Assembly: GCF_001006785.1 (NCBI RefSeq)
Contig: NZ_CDHO01000001.1
Location: 310,001 to 374,000 of the forward strand
DNA length: 64,000 nt
Reading direction: 5' to 3'
From: Hyphomicrobium_B sp001006785
Lineage (GTDB): Bacteria; Pseudomonadota; Alphaproteobacteria; Rhizobiales; Hyphomicrobiaceae
The stretch's first letter is position 1; each line of letters begins with the position of its first letter. This document shows, in pieces, positions 28,063 through 36,490 of the stretch. The notes beneath the pieces are model-generated. The model was not told the DNA's origin and made no database searches. It worked only from the letters and a program-made list of their open reading frames with translations. A program made the position numbers and the translations under genes.

Positions 28063-28467
28063 ATGGCATATGTTACGCATGCGACGACAAAAGGCGGCCG
28101 TGACGGCCGTGCCGTTCTCGATGACGGAAAGCTGGCGCTTGCGATGGCGCTGCCGAAAGACTTGGGCGGCTCGGGCGAGGGACACAATCCCGAGCAGCTT
28201 TTTGCCCTCGGCTGGTCGTCCTGCTTCGGTCAGGCCGTCCTGCTTCTGGCAAAGAAGCACGGGCTCGACGGTCAGGCTGCACGAGTCGGCTGCAAGGTCG
28301 AACTCGACAAGGACGAAACGAGCTTTGCCCTGAAGGCCGAGCTCACTCTGTCAATTCCCGGCGCCGACAAGACCAAGCTTCAGGCGCTGATCGAAGAAGC
28401 CCATCAGATTTGTCCGTATTCCAAGGCGACGCGCAACAACATCCCCGTGACGCTGACCGTCGCCTGA
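28063..28467 (+). CDS. OsmC/Ohr-family peroxiredoxin inside the atp operon
   Basis: A 134-residue protein of the organic hydroperoxide resistance group, which reduces organic peroxides with lipoyl-linked thiols. Both reactive cysteines are in place: GWSSCFGQAV and QICPYSKATRNN, with NPEQLF before the first, the pattern of the Ohr branch. It starts with MAYVTHATTKGGRDGRAVL after GGAGG. It sits between atpG (16 bases upstream) and atpD (22 bases downstream), so it is transcribed with ATP synthase. Its place there is unusual in my experience. Confidence 0.88.
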   Translation: MAYVTHATTKGGRDGRAVLDDGKLALAMALPKDLGGSGEGHNPEQLFALGWSSCFGQAVLLLAKKHGLDGQAARVGCKVELDKDETSFALKAELTLSIPGADKTKLQALIEEAHQICPYSKATRNNIPVTLTVA

Positions 28468-28489
28468 TCACATTCCGCTGGAGATTAAA

Positions 28490-29923
28490 ATGGCTAAGAA
28501 CGTAGGGAAGATTCAACAGGTCACGGGTGCCGTCATCGACGTGCATTTCGAGGGTCAGTTGCCGGAAATTCTGAACGCTCTCGAGACGAAGAACCACGGC
28601 AATCGCCTGGTGCTCGAAGTTGCGCAGCATCTCGGCGAGAACACGGTTCGCACGATTGCCATGGACTCGACGGAAGGTCTCGTTCGCGGGCAGGAAGTCG
28701 TCGACACGGGCGCACCGATTTCGGTGCCTGTCGGCGATGAAACGCTCGGCCGCATCATGAACGTCATCGGCGAGCCGGTCGATGAAGCCGGCCCGATCAA
28801 AACTCCCAGCGTCCGCGCCATCCATCAGCCGTCGCCGACGTTCGCCGATCAGGCCACGGAAGCGCAGATCCTCGTTACGGGCATCAAGGTCGTCGACCTG
28901 CTGGCGCCTTATGCGAAAGGCGGCAAGATCGGCCTGTTCGGCGGCGCAGGCGTCGGCAAGACCGTTCTGATCATGGAACTCATCAACAACGTCGCGAAGG
29001 CTCACGGCGGCTACTCGGTGTTCGCCGGCGTCGGCGAGCGTACGCGTGAGGGCAACGACCTCTATTACGAAATGATCGAGTCGAAGGTGAACCTCGACCC
29101 GAAGAAGAACAACGGTTCGGCGAAGGGCTCGAAGTGCGCCCTCGTGTACGGCCAGATGAACGAGCCGCCGGGCGCACGTGCGCGCGTCGCGCTTTCGGGT
29201 CTGACGGTCGCCGAGCACTTCCGCGACCAGGGTCAGGACGTGCTGTTCTTCGTCGACAACATCTTCCGCTTCACGCAGGCGGGTTCGGAAGTGTCGGCGC
29301 TTCTCGGCCGTATTCCTTCGGCGGTCGGTTATCAGCCGACGCTCGCGACCGACATGGGCGCGCTGCAGGAACGCATCACCACGACGCAGAAGGGTTCGAT
29401 CACCTCGGTGCAGGCCATTTACGTGCCGGCCGACGACTTGACCGACCCTGCTCCCGCCGCTTCGTTCGCTCACTTGGACGCAACGACCGTTCTTTCGCGT
29501 TCGATCGCAGAAAAGGGCATCTACCCGGCCGTCGACCCGCTCGACTCCACGTCGCGCATGCTCGACCCGCGCATCGTTGGCGAAGAGCACTATCAGGTCG
29601 CTCGTAAGGTTCAGGCGATCCTCCAGAAGTACAAGTCGCTGCAGGACATCATCGCGATCCTTGGCATGGACGAGCTCAGCGAAGAAGATAAGCTGACGGT
29701 CGCCCGCGCACGTAAGATCGAGCGTTTCATGTCGCAGCCGTTCCACGTGGCCGAAGTCTTCACCGGTTCGCCGGGCAAGCTCGTCTCGCTGCCGGATACG
29801 ATCAAGGCGTTCAAGGGTCTTTGCGACGGCGAATTCGATCACCTTCCGGAACCGGCCTTCTACATGGTTGGTACTATCGACGAGGCGATCGCGAAGGCCG
29901 AGAAGCTCGCAGAAGCCGCTTAA
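28490..29923 (+). CDS. atpD: ATP synthase F1 beta subunit
   Basis: Catalytic subunit of F1, 477 residues. The Walker A loop GGAGVGKT lies near residues 151-158, followed by GERTREGNDLYYEM, the catalytic-site VYGQMNEPPGARARV, and the DELSEEDKLTVARARKI segment near the C-terminus. GGAG precedes the start. It lies between the Ohr gene and a small zinc-ribbon gene. Confidence 0.98.
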   Translation: MAKNVGKIQQVTGAVIDVHFEGQLPEILNALETKNHGNRLVLEVAQHLGENTVRTIAMDSTEGLVRGQEVVDTGAPISVPVGDETLGRIMNVIGEPVDEAGPIKTPSVRAIHQPSPTFADQATEAQILVTGIKVVDLLAPYAKGGKIGLFGGAGVGKTVLIMELINNVAKAHGGYSVFAGVGERTREGNDLYYEMIESKVNLDPKKNNGSAKGSKCALVYGQMNEPPGARARVALSGLTVAEHFRDQGQDVLFFVDNIFRFTQAGSEVSALLGRIPSAVGYQPTLATDMGALQERITTTQKGSITSVQAIYVPADDLTDPAPAASFAHLDATTVLSRSIAEKGIYPAVDPLDSTSRMLDPRIVGEEHYQVARKVQAILQKYKSLQDIIAILGMDELSEEDKLTVARARKIERFMSQPFHVAEVFTGSPGKLVSLPDTIKAFKGLCDGEFDHLPEPAFYMVGTIDEAIAKAEKLAEAA

Positions 29924-29982
29924 AACCGGCAAGCGCTGCGGGCGAACAGCCCGCATCGTCGCGGGCCCAGGAGATTGAATAC

Positions 29983-30255
29983 ATGGCGGATGCCGCGACA
30001 TCGTTCGGAAGCTGCTGCGAGGAGCTGAAAGAAGCTCTCGAAGGCGGCGATTTCGAACCCCTGATTACGGTTGGTCCCGACAGCGTGATCTACATGACTG
30101 TCGGGCTGGTCGACCTCGAGGAAGAAGAGCCCGGTCTCGTCGACCATCCGCTTTTCTTCTGCCCGTTCTGCGGAACCAAGCTGCAGACGCCGGAAGAGGT
30201 TCGCGCCAAGGCCGGAGCGGAAGGCGACGACGACGAGGAGACGAAGAGCGCTTAA
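29983..30255 (+). CDS. Small zinc-ribbon-like protein between atpD and atpC
   Basis: A 90-residue acidic protein starting at ATG 29983 after AGGAG. It has an early CC pair in SFGSCCEELKEAL and a knuckle FFCPFCGTKLQTPEEV in the second half, so the two pairs could bind one zinc ion. The C-terminus is strongly acidic (GDDDEETKSA). The middle PLITVGPDSVIYMTVGLVD looks like beta strands. I do not recognise a named family. Its position 60 bases after atpD and 54 before atpC suggests cotranscription with ATP synthase. Confidence 0.75.
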   Translation: MADAATSFGSCCEELKEALEGGDFEPLITVGPDSVIYMTVGLVDLEEEEPGLVDHPLFFCPFCGTKLQTPEEVRAKAGAEGDDDEETKSA

Positions 30256-30308
30256 GCCGCTCCTCGTCTCGAGAAATGAATTAGGGTTCCGGGAACAACG
30301 GACACGAC

Positions 30309-30707
30309 ATGGCAGGTACATTCAAATTCGAACTCGTCTCGCCAGAGCGAGTGCTGCTTTCGATCGACGCCGATCAAGTCGTCGTGCCGGGCTCCGATGG
30401 GGAGTTTGCCGTTCTCGCCGGTCATGCGCCGGTGATCGCGACGCTCCGTCCGGGCGTTCTCGACGTGACGGCTGGCGGCACCAAGCGCCGGCTGTTCGTG
30501 AAGTCGGGCTTCGCGGAGGTCGATCCGTCTCGCCTGACGGTTCTGGCCGAAAAAGCTTATGACGTCGAAGAGCTTTCGGCTTCGGCCATCGCGGAAGAGC
30601 TGAAGTCGGCAGAAGCCGAATTGGCCGCTGCGAAAGACGACAATGCCAAGCGCATGGCGGATACGCTCGTCAACGAACTGAAGCGTTTGTCGGCGAAGGC
30701 CGCCTAA
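30309..30707 (+). CDS. atpC: ATP synthase F1 epsilon subunit
   Basis: Rotor subunit that also inhibits ATP hydrolysis. The 132-residue protein has the N-terminal beta sandwich (FKFELVSPERVLLSIDADQV, GSDGEFAVLAGHAPVIATL) and a helical C-terminal part (SAEAELAAAKDDNAKRMADT). It is the last gene of the operon and is followed by a clear terminator. Confidence 0.95.
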   Translation: MAGTFKFELVSPERVLLSIDADQVVVPGSDGEFAVLAGHAPVIATLRPGVLDVTAGGTKRRLFVKSGFAEVDPSRLTVLAEKAYDVEELSASAIAEELKSAEAELAAAKDDNAKRMADTLVNELKRLSAKAA

Positions 30708-30735
30708 GCTTTCGCTCGGGAATTCTGGATTAAAC

Positions 30736-30765
30736 AAAAGCCGGACGCAATGTCCGGCTTTTTTG
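30736..30765. terminator. Bidirectional terminator between atpC and rppH
   Basis: An eleven-base perfect stem AAAAGCCGGAC (30736-30746) and GTCCGGCTTTT (30752-30762) with a five-base loop and T-runs on both strands. It can end both the atp operon (plus strand) and the first rppH-like gene (minus strand), which converge here. Confidence 0.9.
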
Positions 30766-30790
30766 TTTGGCTGCAGTGTGCTGCAGAGCG

Positions 30791-31312
30791 TCAGCCCGTG
30801 AGATGTCCGAATGCAGACGTGACGCGTTCGTAGACGTCGCGTTTGAACGGGATGATCAGTTTCGGCACGCTGTCGATCGGTGCCCATCGCCAGGCGTTGA
30901 ACTCGGCTTTCGTCGCGCCTTTCGGTGCAATGTCGATCTCGCTGTCGTCGCCCAGAAAGCGCATCGCGAACCACTTCTGCCGTTGTCCGCGGTAGCGGCC
31001 TTTGAGGGCGATGCCGAGCAGGTTCTCGGGAAGCTCGTAGGTCAGCCAATCGGCGTGCTCGCCGATGACCTCGACGCTGGTGACGCCTGTTTCCTCGCGC
31101 AGCTCGCGGAGTGCTGCGATGCGCGGGGGTTCATATTTTTCGATCCCACCCTGCGGCATCTGCCAGATGTGGGCCATGTGATCGCTCGCCCATTTTGGAC
31201 GGCGGCGCCCGACCCAGACCAGTCCATCTCGATTGAGCAGCATGATGCCGACGCACGACCGGAAGGGCAGTACGGCGCGCGATAGTTCCGACGGGTTGGG
31301 CAGCAACGTCAT
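30791..31312 (-). CDS. RppH-family Nudix hydrolase, paralogue 1
   Basis: Predicted RNA pyrophosphohydrolase, which removes pyrophosphate from 5' ends of mRNA, or a related dinucleoside polyphosphate hydrolase. The ATG at 31312 gives 173 residues. The Nudix box is complete (GGIEKYEPPRIAALRELREE, followed by TGV), after WQMPQ, and the C-terminal FKRDVYERV is the typical RppH ending. The insertion of AKWxxxxWFAMRFLGDDSEIDI type is also that of the family. A second copy lies 185 bases upstream on the same strand; the two differ throughout, so this is an old duplication. Confidence 0.88.
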   Translation of the reverse strand: MTLLPNPSELSRAVLPFRSCVGIMLLNRDGLVWVGRRRPKWASDHMAHIWQMPQGGIEKYEPPRIAALRELREETGVTSVEVIGEHADWLTYELPENLLGIALKGRYRGQRQKWFAMRFLGDDSEIDIAPKGATKAEFNAWRWAPIDSVPKLIIPFKRDVYERVTSAFGHLTG

Positions 31313-31496
31313 ATGGACAATCCGTGCATAACCTGTGGATAGAGGGATGGCACGATTCGCCATTGTCCAGAAAAAGATAGCAGCCGTATGACATTACGCT
31401 GTCACATTTGGAACGGCGCAGACAATTCACAGGCGCCGTCGCGCGTTGCTGCACGCGAGCGTCCGGCACGATCCGGAATGTGAGTTTTGAGGAGCC

Positions 31497-32030
31497 CTAT
31501 CGCGCCAGCGGCTGAGCCAGCGGCACGAACGCGGCGAGCACGTCGCGATAGACGTCGCGTTTGAAAGGCACAATCAGATCAAGGAGTTCGGTTGCTGGAG
31601 TCCAGCGCCATTCGATGAACTCAGCGTCGTGTCCTGGCGGCGGCGTGATGTTGATTTCGCTATCGTCGCCGAGGAAGCGATACGCGAACCAGCGCTGCTT
31701 CTGTCCGCGATAGCGGCCACCCCAGGCCTTGCCGATCAATTCGGGCGGGAGATCGTAGGTTAGCCAGCGTGGAAGCTCGGCGATCGGGTCCACCGAGCGG
31801 ATCGCTGTTTCCTCGAAGAGTTCGCGTCGCGCGGCGGCGGCGGGCTCTTCGCCGGGATCGATGCCGCCCTGCGGCATCTGCCACCATGTGCCTTTGCCTT
31901 CCGAGTCGTTCTGCGAGCCGGCGCGGCGGCCGATCCAGACATGCCCGTTCCAGTTGATCACCATCTGCCCGACGCAGGGGCGATACGGCAGGCTATTGGG
32001 ATCTACCGGTTTCTCAGAGTTCTCGGTCAT
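31497..32030 (-). CDS. rppH: RppH-family Nudix hydrolase, paralogue 2
   Basis: A 177-residue Nudix protein starting at ATG 32030. YRPCVGQMVINWNGHVWIGR, WWQMPQGGIDPGEEPAAAAR and RELFEETAI form the Nudix box; QKQRWFAYRFLGDDSEINI and FKRDVYRDVL complete the family pattern. It lies directly downstream of ctpA, the standard position for the alphaproteobacterial rppH, so I regard this copy as the orthologue and 30791-31312 as the duplicate. Confidence 0.9.
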   Translation of the reverse strand: MTENSEKPVDPNSLPYRPCVGQMVINWNGHVWIGRRAGSQNDSEGKGTWWQMPQGGIDPGEEPAAAARRELFEETAIRSVDPIAELPRWLTYDLPPELIGKAWGGRYRGQKQRWFAYRFLGDDSEINITPPPGHDAEFIEWRWTPATELLDLIVPFKRDVYRDVLAAFVPLAQPLAR

Positions 32031-32116
32031 CGGTTCGGGCCTTCCTGGCAAGTTCTGCGCAAACGAAGGGCGCCGCGAGGGCGCCCTTCAAAGCTTAGGT
32101 GTTCGACGGCGGGATG

Positions 32117-33547
32117 TCAGTTCGGCGTCGTCTTCTTCTCTTCGGGCGGCGTCGGCGTGGTGGTGCCGCTGCTGTTTGCCGCCGGAGGGGTCGCGGGCGT
32201 TGCCGGAGTGGTAGAGGCGTTGTTCGCCGCTTCCGGACCCTTGGCGGTGCCGTGCAGGAAGCTCAGTGCATACTGAAGCTGCGTATCCTTGTCGGCATCC
32301 TTGGCAACGTATGACGACGAGTCGGATTCTTCATCCTTGCCTTCCTTGGCGCTGCCGTCGGGGTTTTTCAGGTGGCCGCGAAGGCTCGCCTCGCCACGCG
32401 GCTTGTCGGCGCCGATCTTGTCCTTCAGATCGTCCGGGATCGCCTCGTCGACGACGATATCCGGCTCGATGCCCTTGGCTTGGATCGAACGGTTCGACGG
32501 CGTGTAGTAGCGCGCCGTGGTCAGGCGGATCGCGCCATTGGCGCCGAGCGGAATGATCGTCTGGACCGAGCCTTTGCCGAACGAACGCGTACCGATGATC
32601 GTTGCGCGTTTCTGGTCTTGAAGCGCGCCGGCGACGATCTCGGATGCCGAGGCCGAGCCGCCGTTGATCAGCACGACGATCTTCTTGCCATCCGAAATGT
32701 CGCCCGGACGGGCGTTGGCGCGCTGAGTTTCCTCGTTGTTGCGGCCTTTGGTCAGAACGATCGCGCCCTGCTCGAGGAAGTCGTCGGAAACGGCGATGGC
32801 CTGGTCGAGGAGACCGCCGGGGTTGTTGCGCAGATCGATCACCCAGCCTTTGAGGTTCGGGCCGATCTGCTTGTCGAGCGTTTCCACGGCCTTCACGAGA
32901 TTGGCGTGTGTCTGCTCGTTGAAGGTCGAGACCTTGATGTAGCCGATATCGCCTTCGGCGCGCGACTTCACCGGATTGATGCGAATGACGTCGCGCACGA
33001 CCTTGACGTCGAACGGATCGTCCTTGCCCTTGCGCACGACGGTCAACATGATCGGCGTGTTGACGGGGCCGCGCATTTTCTCAACGGCCTGCTCAAGCGT
33101 CAGGCCGGAAATCGCTTCGTTATCGAGATGCGTGATCAAGTCGTTCGCCATCAGGCCGGCTTTTGCAGCCGGTGTGTCGTCGATCGGAGAGACGACCTTG
33201 ATGACGCCGTTCTCCATCGTGACTTCGATGCCGAGACCGCCGAACTCACCGCGCGTCTGCACCTGCATGTCGCGGAAGTTTTTCGGGCTCATGTACGACG
33301 AGTGCGGATCGAGCGACGACAGCATGCCGTTGATCGCCGACTCGATGAGCTGCGTGTCGTCGGGCTTCTCCACGTAATCGGAGCGCACGCGTTCAAGGAC
33401 GTCGCCGAAGAGATCGAGCTGCTTATAGAGCTCGGAATTTTGCGATGACGTCGCGGAGTATGTCTGCGTGACGTTGAGGAGTGTCGTCGCCCCGGCCAAG
33501 CCTGTCATCAGCAGGAATGTCCAGAAAGCATAATCAGTCTTGCGCAT
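32117..33547 (-). CDS. ctpA: Carboxyl-terminal processing protease, S41 family
   Basis: Periplasmic serine protease of 476 residues. The ATG at 33547 overlaps the envC stop as TAATG. A basic start and one hydrophobic segment (YAFWTFLLMTGLAGATTLL) serve as signal or anchor. A PDZ domain (GVIKVVSPIDDTPAAKAGL) precedes the catalytic domain with WVIDLRNNPGGLLDQAI, the nucleophile serine in NGGSASASEIVAGALQD and the lysine in GTRSFGKGSVQT. The C-terminal 60 residues are a Pro/Thr/Ala-rich tail. Confidence 0.95.
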   Translation of the reverse strand: MRKTDYAFWTFLLMTGLAGATTLLNVTQTYSATSSQNSELYKQLDLFGDVLERVRSDYVEKPDDTQLIESAINGMLSSLDPHSSYMSPKNFRDMQVQTRGEFGGLGIEVTMENGVIKVVSPIDDTPAAKAGLMANDLITHLDNEAISGLTLEQAVEKMRGPVNTPIMLTVVRKGKDDPFDVKVVRDVIRINPVKSRAEGDIGYIKVSTFNEQTHANLVKAVETLDKQIGPNLKGWVIDLRNNPGGLLDQAIAVSDDFLEQGAIVLTKGRNNEETQRANARPGDISDGKKIVVLINGGSASASEIVAGALQDQKRATIIGTRSFGKGSVQTIIPLGANGAIRLTTARYYTPSNRSIQAKGIEPDIVVDEAIPDDLKDKIGADKPRGEASLRGHLKNPDGSAKEGKDEESDSSSYVAKDADKDTQLQYALSFLHGTAKGPEAANNASTTPATPATPPAANSSGTTTPTPPEEKKTTPN

Positions 33548-35121
33548 TAGCCTTGTACCTTCTGCTGACCTGATGCCCACCAGGGACCGGGGTCGATGGG
33601 ACGCCCGTCCTTACGAAATTCAACGTATAAAACGGGTCCGCTTATTTGCGCCGAAGACGGCGTATTCTTTTGACCGCCACTCATTGTACCGACAGGCTCT
33701 GCGGCCAATACGAACTGGCCTGACCGGACGTCGATCTGCGAGAGGCCGGCGAGCAGGACATGATAGCCGCCGCCCGCGTTGATGATCAAGAGTTGCCCGT
33801 AGCTGCGGAACTCACCTGCGTAAACGACCCAACCGTCACAGGGTGACGTAATCTGCGCCGCGTAACGCGTTTCGATAACAGTGCCTTTCGACTGGCCGCC
33901 GTATTGCGTGCGATCGCCGAACGACAAAGCGCGGCGGCCTTGCGCCGGCAGTGGCAGCTTGCCTTGCGCCGATGCGAAGGGGATCGCGGGTTTGATCCGG
34001 CCGGCATTGCCCGGAATGAGAGACGTGCCGGACGGCGCCAGCTCGACCATCGCCTGCTTGGGTGAAGGCGGTGGCGTCAATATGGCGACCTTGGCCGGAG
34101 GCGCGACCGCTTCCGCCGCTGCGCCGGATGCTGCTGCGACAGGGGCGGCTGCGGCAGGCGTCGCGGAGGGTGGCGTTTTCGCGGCAGCCGCATCAGCCGC
34201 AGCGCTCGCAATTTCGGGCGTTTCCGGCGGCGGCGTGATGATCTGCGGTCCGGACGATGCCGGTGTTTGTGGCGCGGCGGCGCGCTGCTCGTTTTTCAGC
34301 TGGCTGTTGTAGGCGCCGAGGCCGGTCTTTTCGGTGACGGTCTGATCGAGGCGCGTGATGAGTTCTGTCAGGTTGCCGACGTTTTTCGTGATTTCGCCCG
34401 CCGCGACGCGCACCTCGGCCAACTCGGTCTGGCGGTCGGCCAGCGACAGCTTTTTGGCTTCCATCAGGCTTGCGAGGCGCGTGCGTGTCTCGTTCAGGCG
34501 ATCGGTTTCGGCGCGAAGGTGCGCGCCTTCGGTGCGGATGCTCGCCATTACGTTCTGCAGCTCGCTAAGTCTCGCCGAGAGGGTGACGGCCTGATCTTTC
34601 AATTCCGGAAAGGCCGAGGAGAGCAGCATCGCGCTGCGCACCATCTTGAGCGCGTCTTCGCGACGAGTGACGAGAACCGGCGGCGGATTACGTCCGATCC
34701 GCTGCAAGGCCGCCAGGAGCGATGCGATCTGGCCGTGCCGCTGCTCGAGCGAACCGCGAACCATTTTTTCCTGCTCGCCAAGTTCCGAGAGGCGGCCTTC
34801 GATTGACGTCATCTTCGCTTCGCCGCGCTGGATCAGGTGCGCCGTTTCGATGAGGCGCGAGTTCAGCCGTTCGCGCTCGGCATCGAGTTCGGCGACGTCG
34901 GAACGGATCGTAAGTTCCTTGGCGGCGTTTTCATTGAGTTGCTGGCGCTTCTGATCGAGGACCTTGCGGGCCGTGTCGGCATCGGTCGGAAGAGTGTCCT
35001 GTGCCGCGAGCGGTGCGGACGCGGCCATCGACAGCGCTGCAGCTGCAAGAATCCGGAGGCTAGGGCCAGCGCCGGGGCGCCGCCGCCAAGTGTTCCGACA
35101 TGCCGACAACTGGTTGTTCAC
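33547..35121 (-). CDS. EnvC-like murein hydrolase activator (degenerate LytM domain)
   Basis: A 524-residue exported protein with a signal region ending APLAAQD, two long coiled coils (about 45-270, rich in Glu, Arg and Leu), a Pro/Ala-rich linker and a C-terminal M23/LytM domain (from about 395). The domain keeps SPCDGWVVYAGEFRSYGQLLIINAG in divided motifs, but the zinc-ligand positions read INAGGGYHVLLAGL instead of HG and HxH, so it should be inactive as a peptidase. This is typical of activators of amidases in cell division. It is cotranscribed with ctpA. Confidence 0.88.
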   Translation of the reverse strand: MNNQLSACRNTWRRRPGAGPSLRILAAAALSMAASAPLAAQDTLPTDADTARKVLDQKRQQLNENAAKELTIRSDVAELDAERERLNSRLIETAHLIQRGEAKMTSIEGRLSELGEQEKMVRGSLEQRHGQIASLLAALQRIGRNPPPVLVTRREDALKMVRSAMLLSSAFPELKDQAVTLSARLSELQNVMASIRTEGAHLRAETDRLNETRTRLASLMEAKKLSLADRQTELAEVRVAAGEITKNVGNLTELITRLDQTVTEKTGLGAYNSQLKNEQRAAAPQTPASSGPQIITPPPETPEIASAAADAAAAKTPPSATPAAAAPVAAASGAAAEAVAPPAKVAILTPPPSPKQAMVELAPSGTSLIPGNAGRIKPAIPFASAQGKLPLPAQGRRALSFGDRTQYGGQSKGTVIETRYAAQITSPCDGWVVYAGEFRSYGQLLIINAGGGYHVLLAGLSQIDVRSGQFVLAAEPVGTMSGGQKNTPSSAQISGPVLYVEFRKDGRPIDPGPWWASGQQKVQG

Positions 35122-35378
35122 TGGGCCTCAGGTCGAAAAGCGCATGGGGCCGGGGTGTGAGGAGATATCCGCCTCGGGGCCGGAGCCAAATATGATGCGT
35201 CGCAAGGATTAAGACATTTGCCGAAGAGCGCAAATTTCAAATGCGTAATGCGAGCCCTTTCCGGGGCGAATCCACCGGCGAACGTCGCGTGCCGCGTCGT
35301 TTCCGCGTAGTCTTGGCAATTGCCGCCGCGGGTCCATAGGCTTAAGCCAATCTGGAATACTGGAGGCGGATAAGCCGG

Positions 35379-35567
35379 ATGCAAACGTTTCTCTACCATG
35401 CCACGACCGTCGCGACGCTCGCTGTACTCGCCGTACTGCTCTACGGCCTGCGCACGTTGATGAAAGGCGGAAATTCGAACCTCAGCCAAAAGCTGATGCG
35501 CTGGCGTATCGCGCTGCAGTTCCTCGCCATTCTGATCATTCTTGCCTATGCATTTGTGTCCCGCTAA
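35379..35567 (+). CDS. Twin-transmembrane (HIG1-like) small protein
   Basis: A 62-residue protein with two transmembrane helices (residues about 8-25 and 43-60) joined by a loop LMKGGNSNLSQKLMRWRIAL. The loop pattern G-x-x-x-L-x-x-G-x-x-x-x-x-SxKLMRWR is that of the small alphaproteobacterial twin-transmembrane group, related to the HIG1 domain of respiratory-complex assembly factors. It lies 73 bases upstream of the adenosyltransferase gene, a pairing I recall from other alphaproteobacteria. Its role is not established. Confidence 0.8.
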   Translation: MQTFLYHATTVATLAVLAVLLYGLRTLMKGGNSNLSQKLMRWRIALQFLAILIILAYAFVSR

Positions 35568-35640
35568 AGGCCGCGGCGGCTCAAAGCGGCGCGCGGCCCG
35601 AAACTTCGTCCCGAATATCAATGCCAGGAGCCTTTGACCG

Positions 35641-36222
35641 ATGGTGGTCCTCAACAAGATCTATACGAAAACCGGAGACGCGGGGACGACTGCGCTCGGC
35701 TCAGGCGAACGGGTGCCGAAAACATCGCCGCGCATCGCCGCTTACGGCACCGTCGATGAAACGAACGCCCACATCGGCGTGGCGCGCGTTCACTTGGCAA
35801 ACGCCGATCCAGACGTCGATGCGATGCTGCTGCGCGTTCAGAACGATCTCTTCGATCTCGGCGCCGATCTCTGCGTGCCGGATCGCGGCGAAAAGCTGCC
35901 CTATGAGCCGCTGCGGGTCGCGGACGCGCAGGTCAAGCGGCTCGAGGAGGAAATCGACCTGATGAATGGGTCGCTGACGCCGCTGCGCTCGTTCATTCTG
36001 CCGGGCGGCAGCGCAACGGCGGCAGCCCTGCATGTGGCGCGGACCGTTTCGCGGCGTGCCGAACGCATGATCGTCGAACTGGCGGCCATTCCGGGAGAAC
36101 CGGTCAGCGCGCCGGTGCTCAAGTACATCAACCGTCTCTCGGATTTCCTGTTCGTCGCCAGCCGCTACGTCAACGAGCGGGGCAAGGGCGACATCCTGTG
36201 GGTGCCGGGCAAGAACCGGTAG
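35641..36222 (+). CDS. Cob(I)alamin adenosyltransferase, PduO type
   Basis: Transfers adenosyl from ATP to cob(I)alamin to make coenzyme B12. The 193-residue protein starts MVVLNKIYTKTGDAGTTALG, the ATP-binding N-terminus of the PduO/MMAB type. It also has YGTVDETNAHIGVAR, the NDLFDLGADLC segment and HVARTVSRRAERMIV with the essential arginines, then YINRLSDFLFVASRY. No cobalamin riboswitch is visible in the short leader. Confidence 0.93.
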   Translation: MVVLNKIYTKTGDAGTTALGSGERVPKTSPRIAAYGTVDETNAHIGVARVHLANADPDVDAMLLRVQNDLFDLGADLCVPDRGEKLPYEPLRVADAQVKRLEEEIDLMNGSLTPLRSFILPGGSATAAALHVARTVSRRAERMIVELAAIPGEPVSAPVLKYINRLSDFLFVASRYVNERGKGDILWVPGKNR

Positions 36223-36290
36223 GCAGACCACGCCTTCCGGGTCCCATTTACCCTGGGCCCGGCAGGGTGTGCGCCGCGACGAGGCGGCGA

Positions 36291-36319
36291 TTGACTTGCA
36301 CGGAAGCGGCCCCTAATTT
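36291..36319 (+). promoter_or_regulatory. Predicted sigma-70-type promoter for etfB
   Basis: TTGACT at 36291-36296 and TAATTT at 36314-36319, spaced by 17 bases. Transcription would begin near 36326, leaving a leader of about 165 bases before etfB at 36491. It is the clearest promoter-like pair in the 268-base gap after the adenosyltransferase gene, and I see no gene there. Confidence 0.55.
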
Positions 36320-36490
36320 TCGGTCTTCGCAGTTGCGAGAACCGATGCTGCCGAGAGGCTTTAGGTCTGTCGGGCAGGTAAAGTTCAGCAGTCCGAACAT
36401 CTGTTCGCGGCGTGTGGCGCCGCAAAAGCCGGCGGCAGTCCAAACGCCGGTAACAACAATATTGGGAGCGCCAGTGAGCTGGCGGATGGC

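Noticed and set aside
33547..35121. Active M23 endopeptidase
   Set aside because: The HG and HxH zinc-ligand positions are replaced, so it is called an EnvC-like activator instead.
35568..35640. Cobalamin riboswitch before the adenosyltransferase gene
   Set aside because: The gap is only 73 bases and lacks a B12-box-like sequence.
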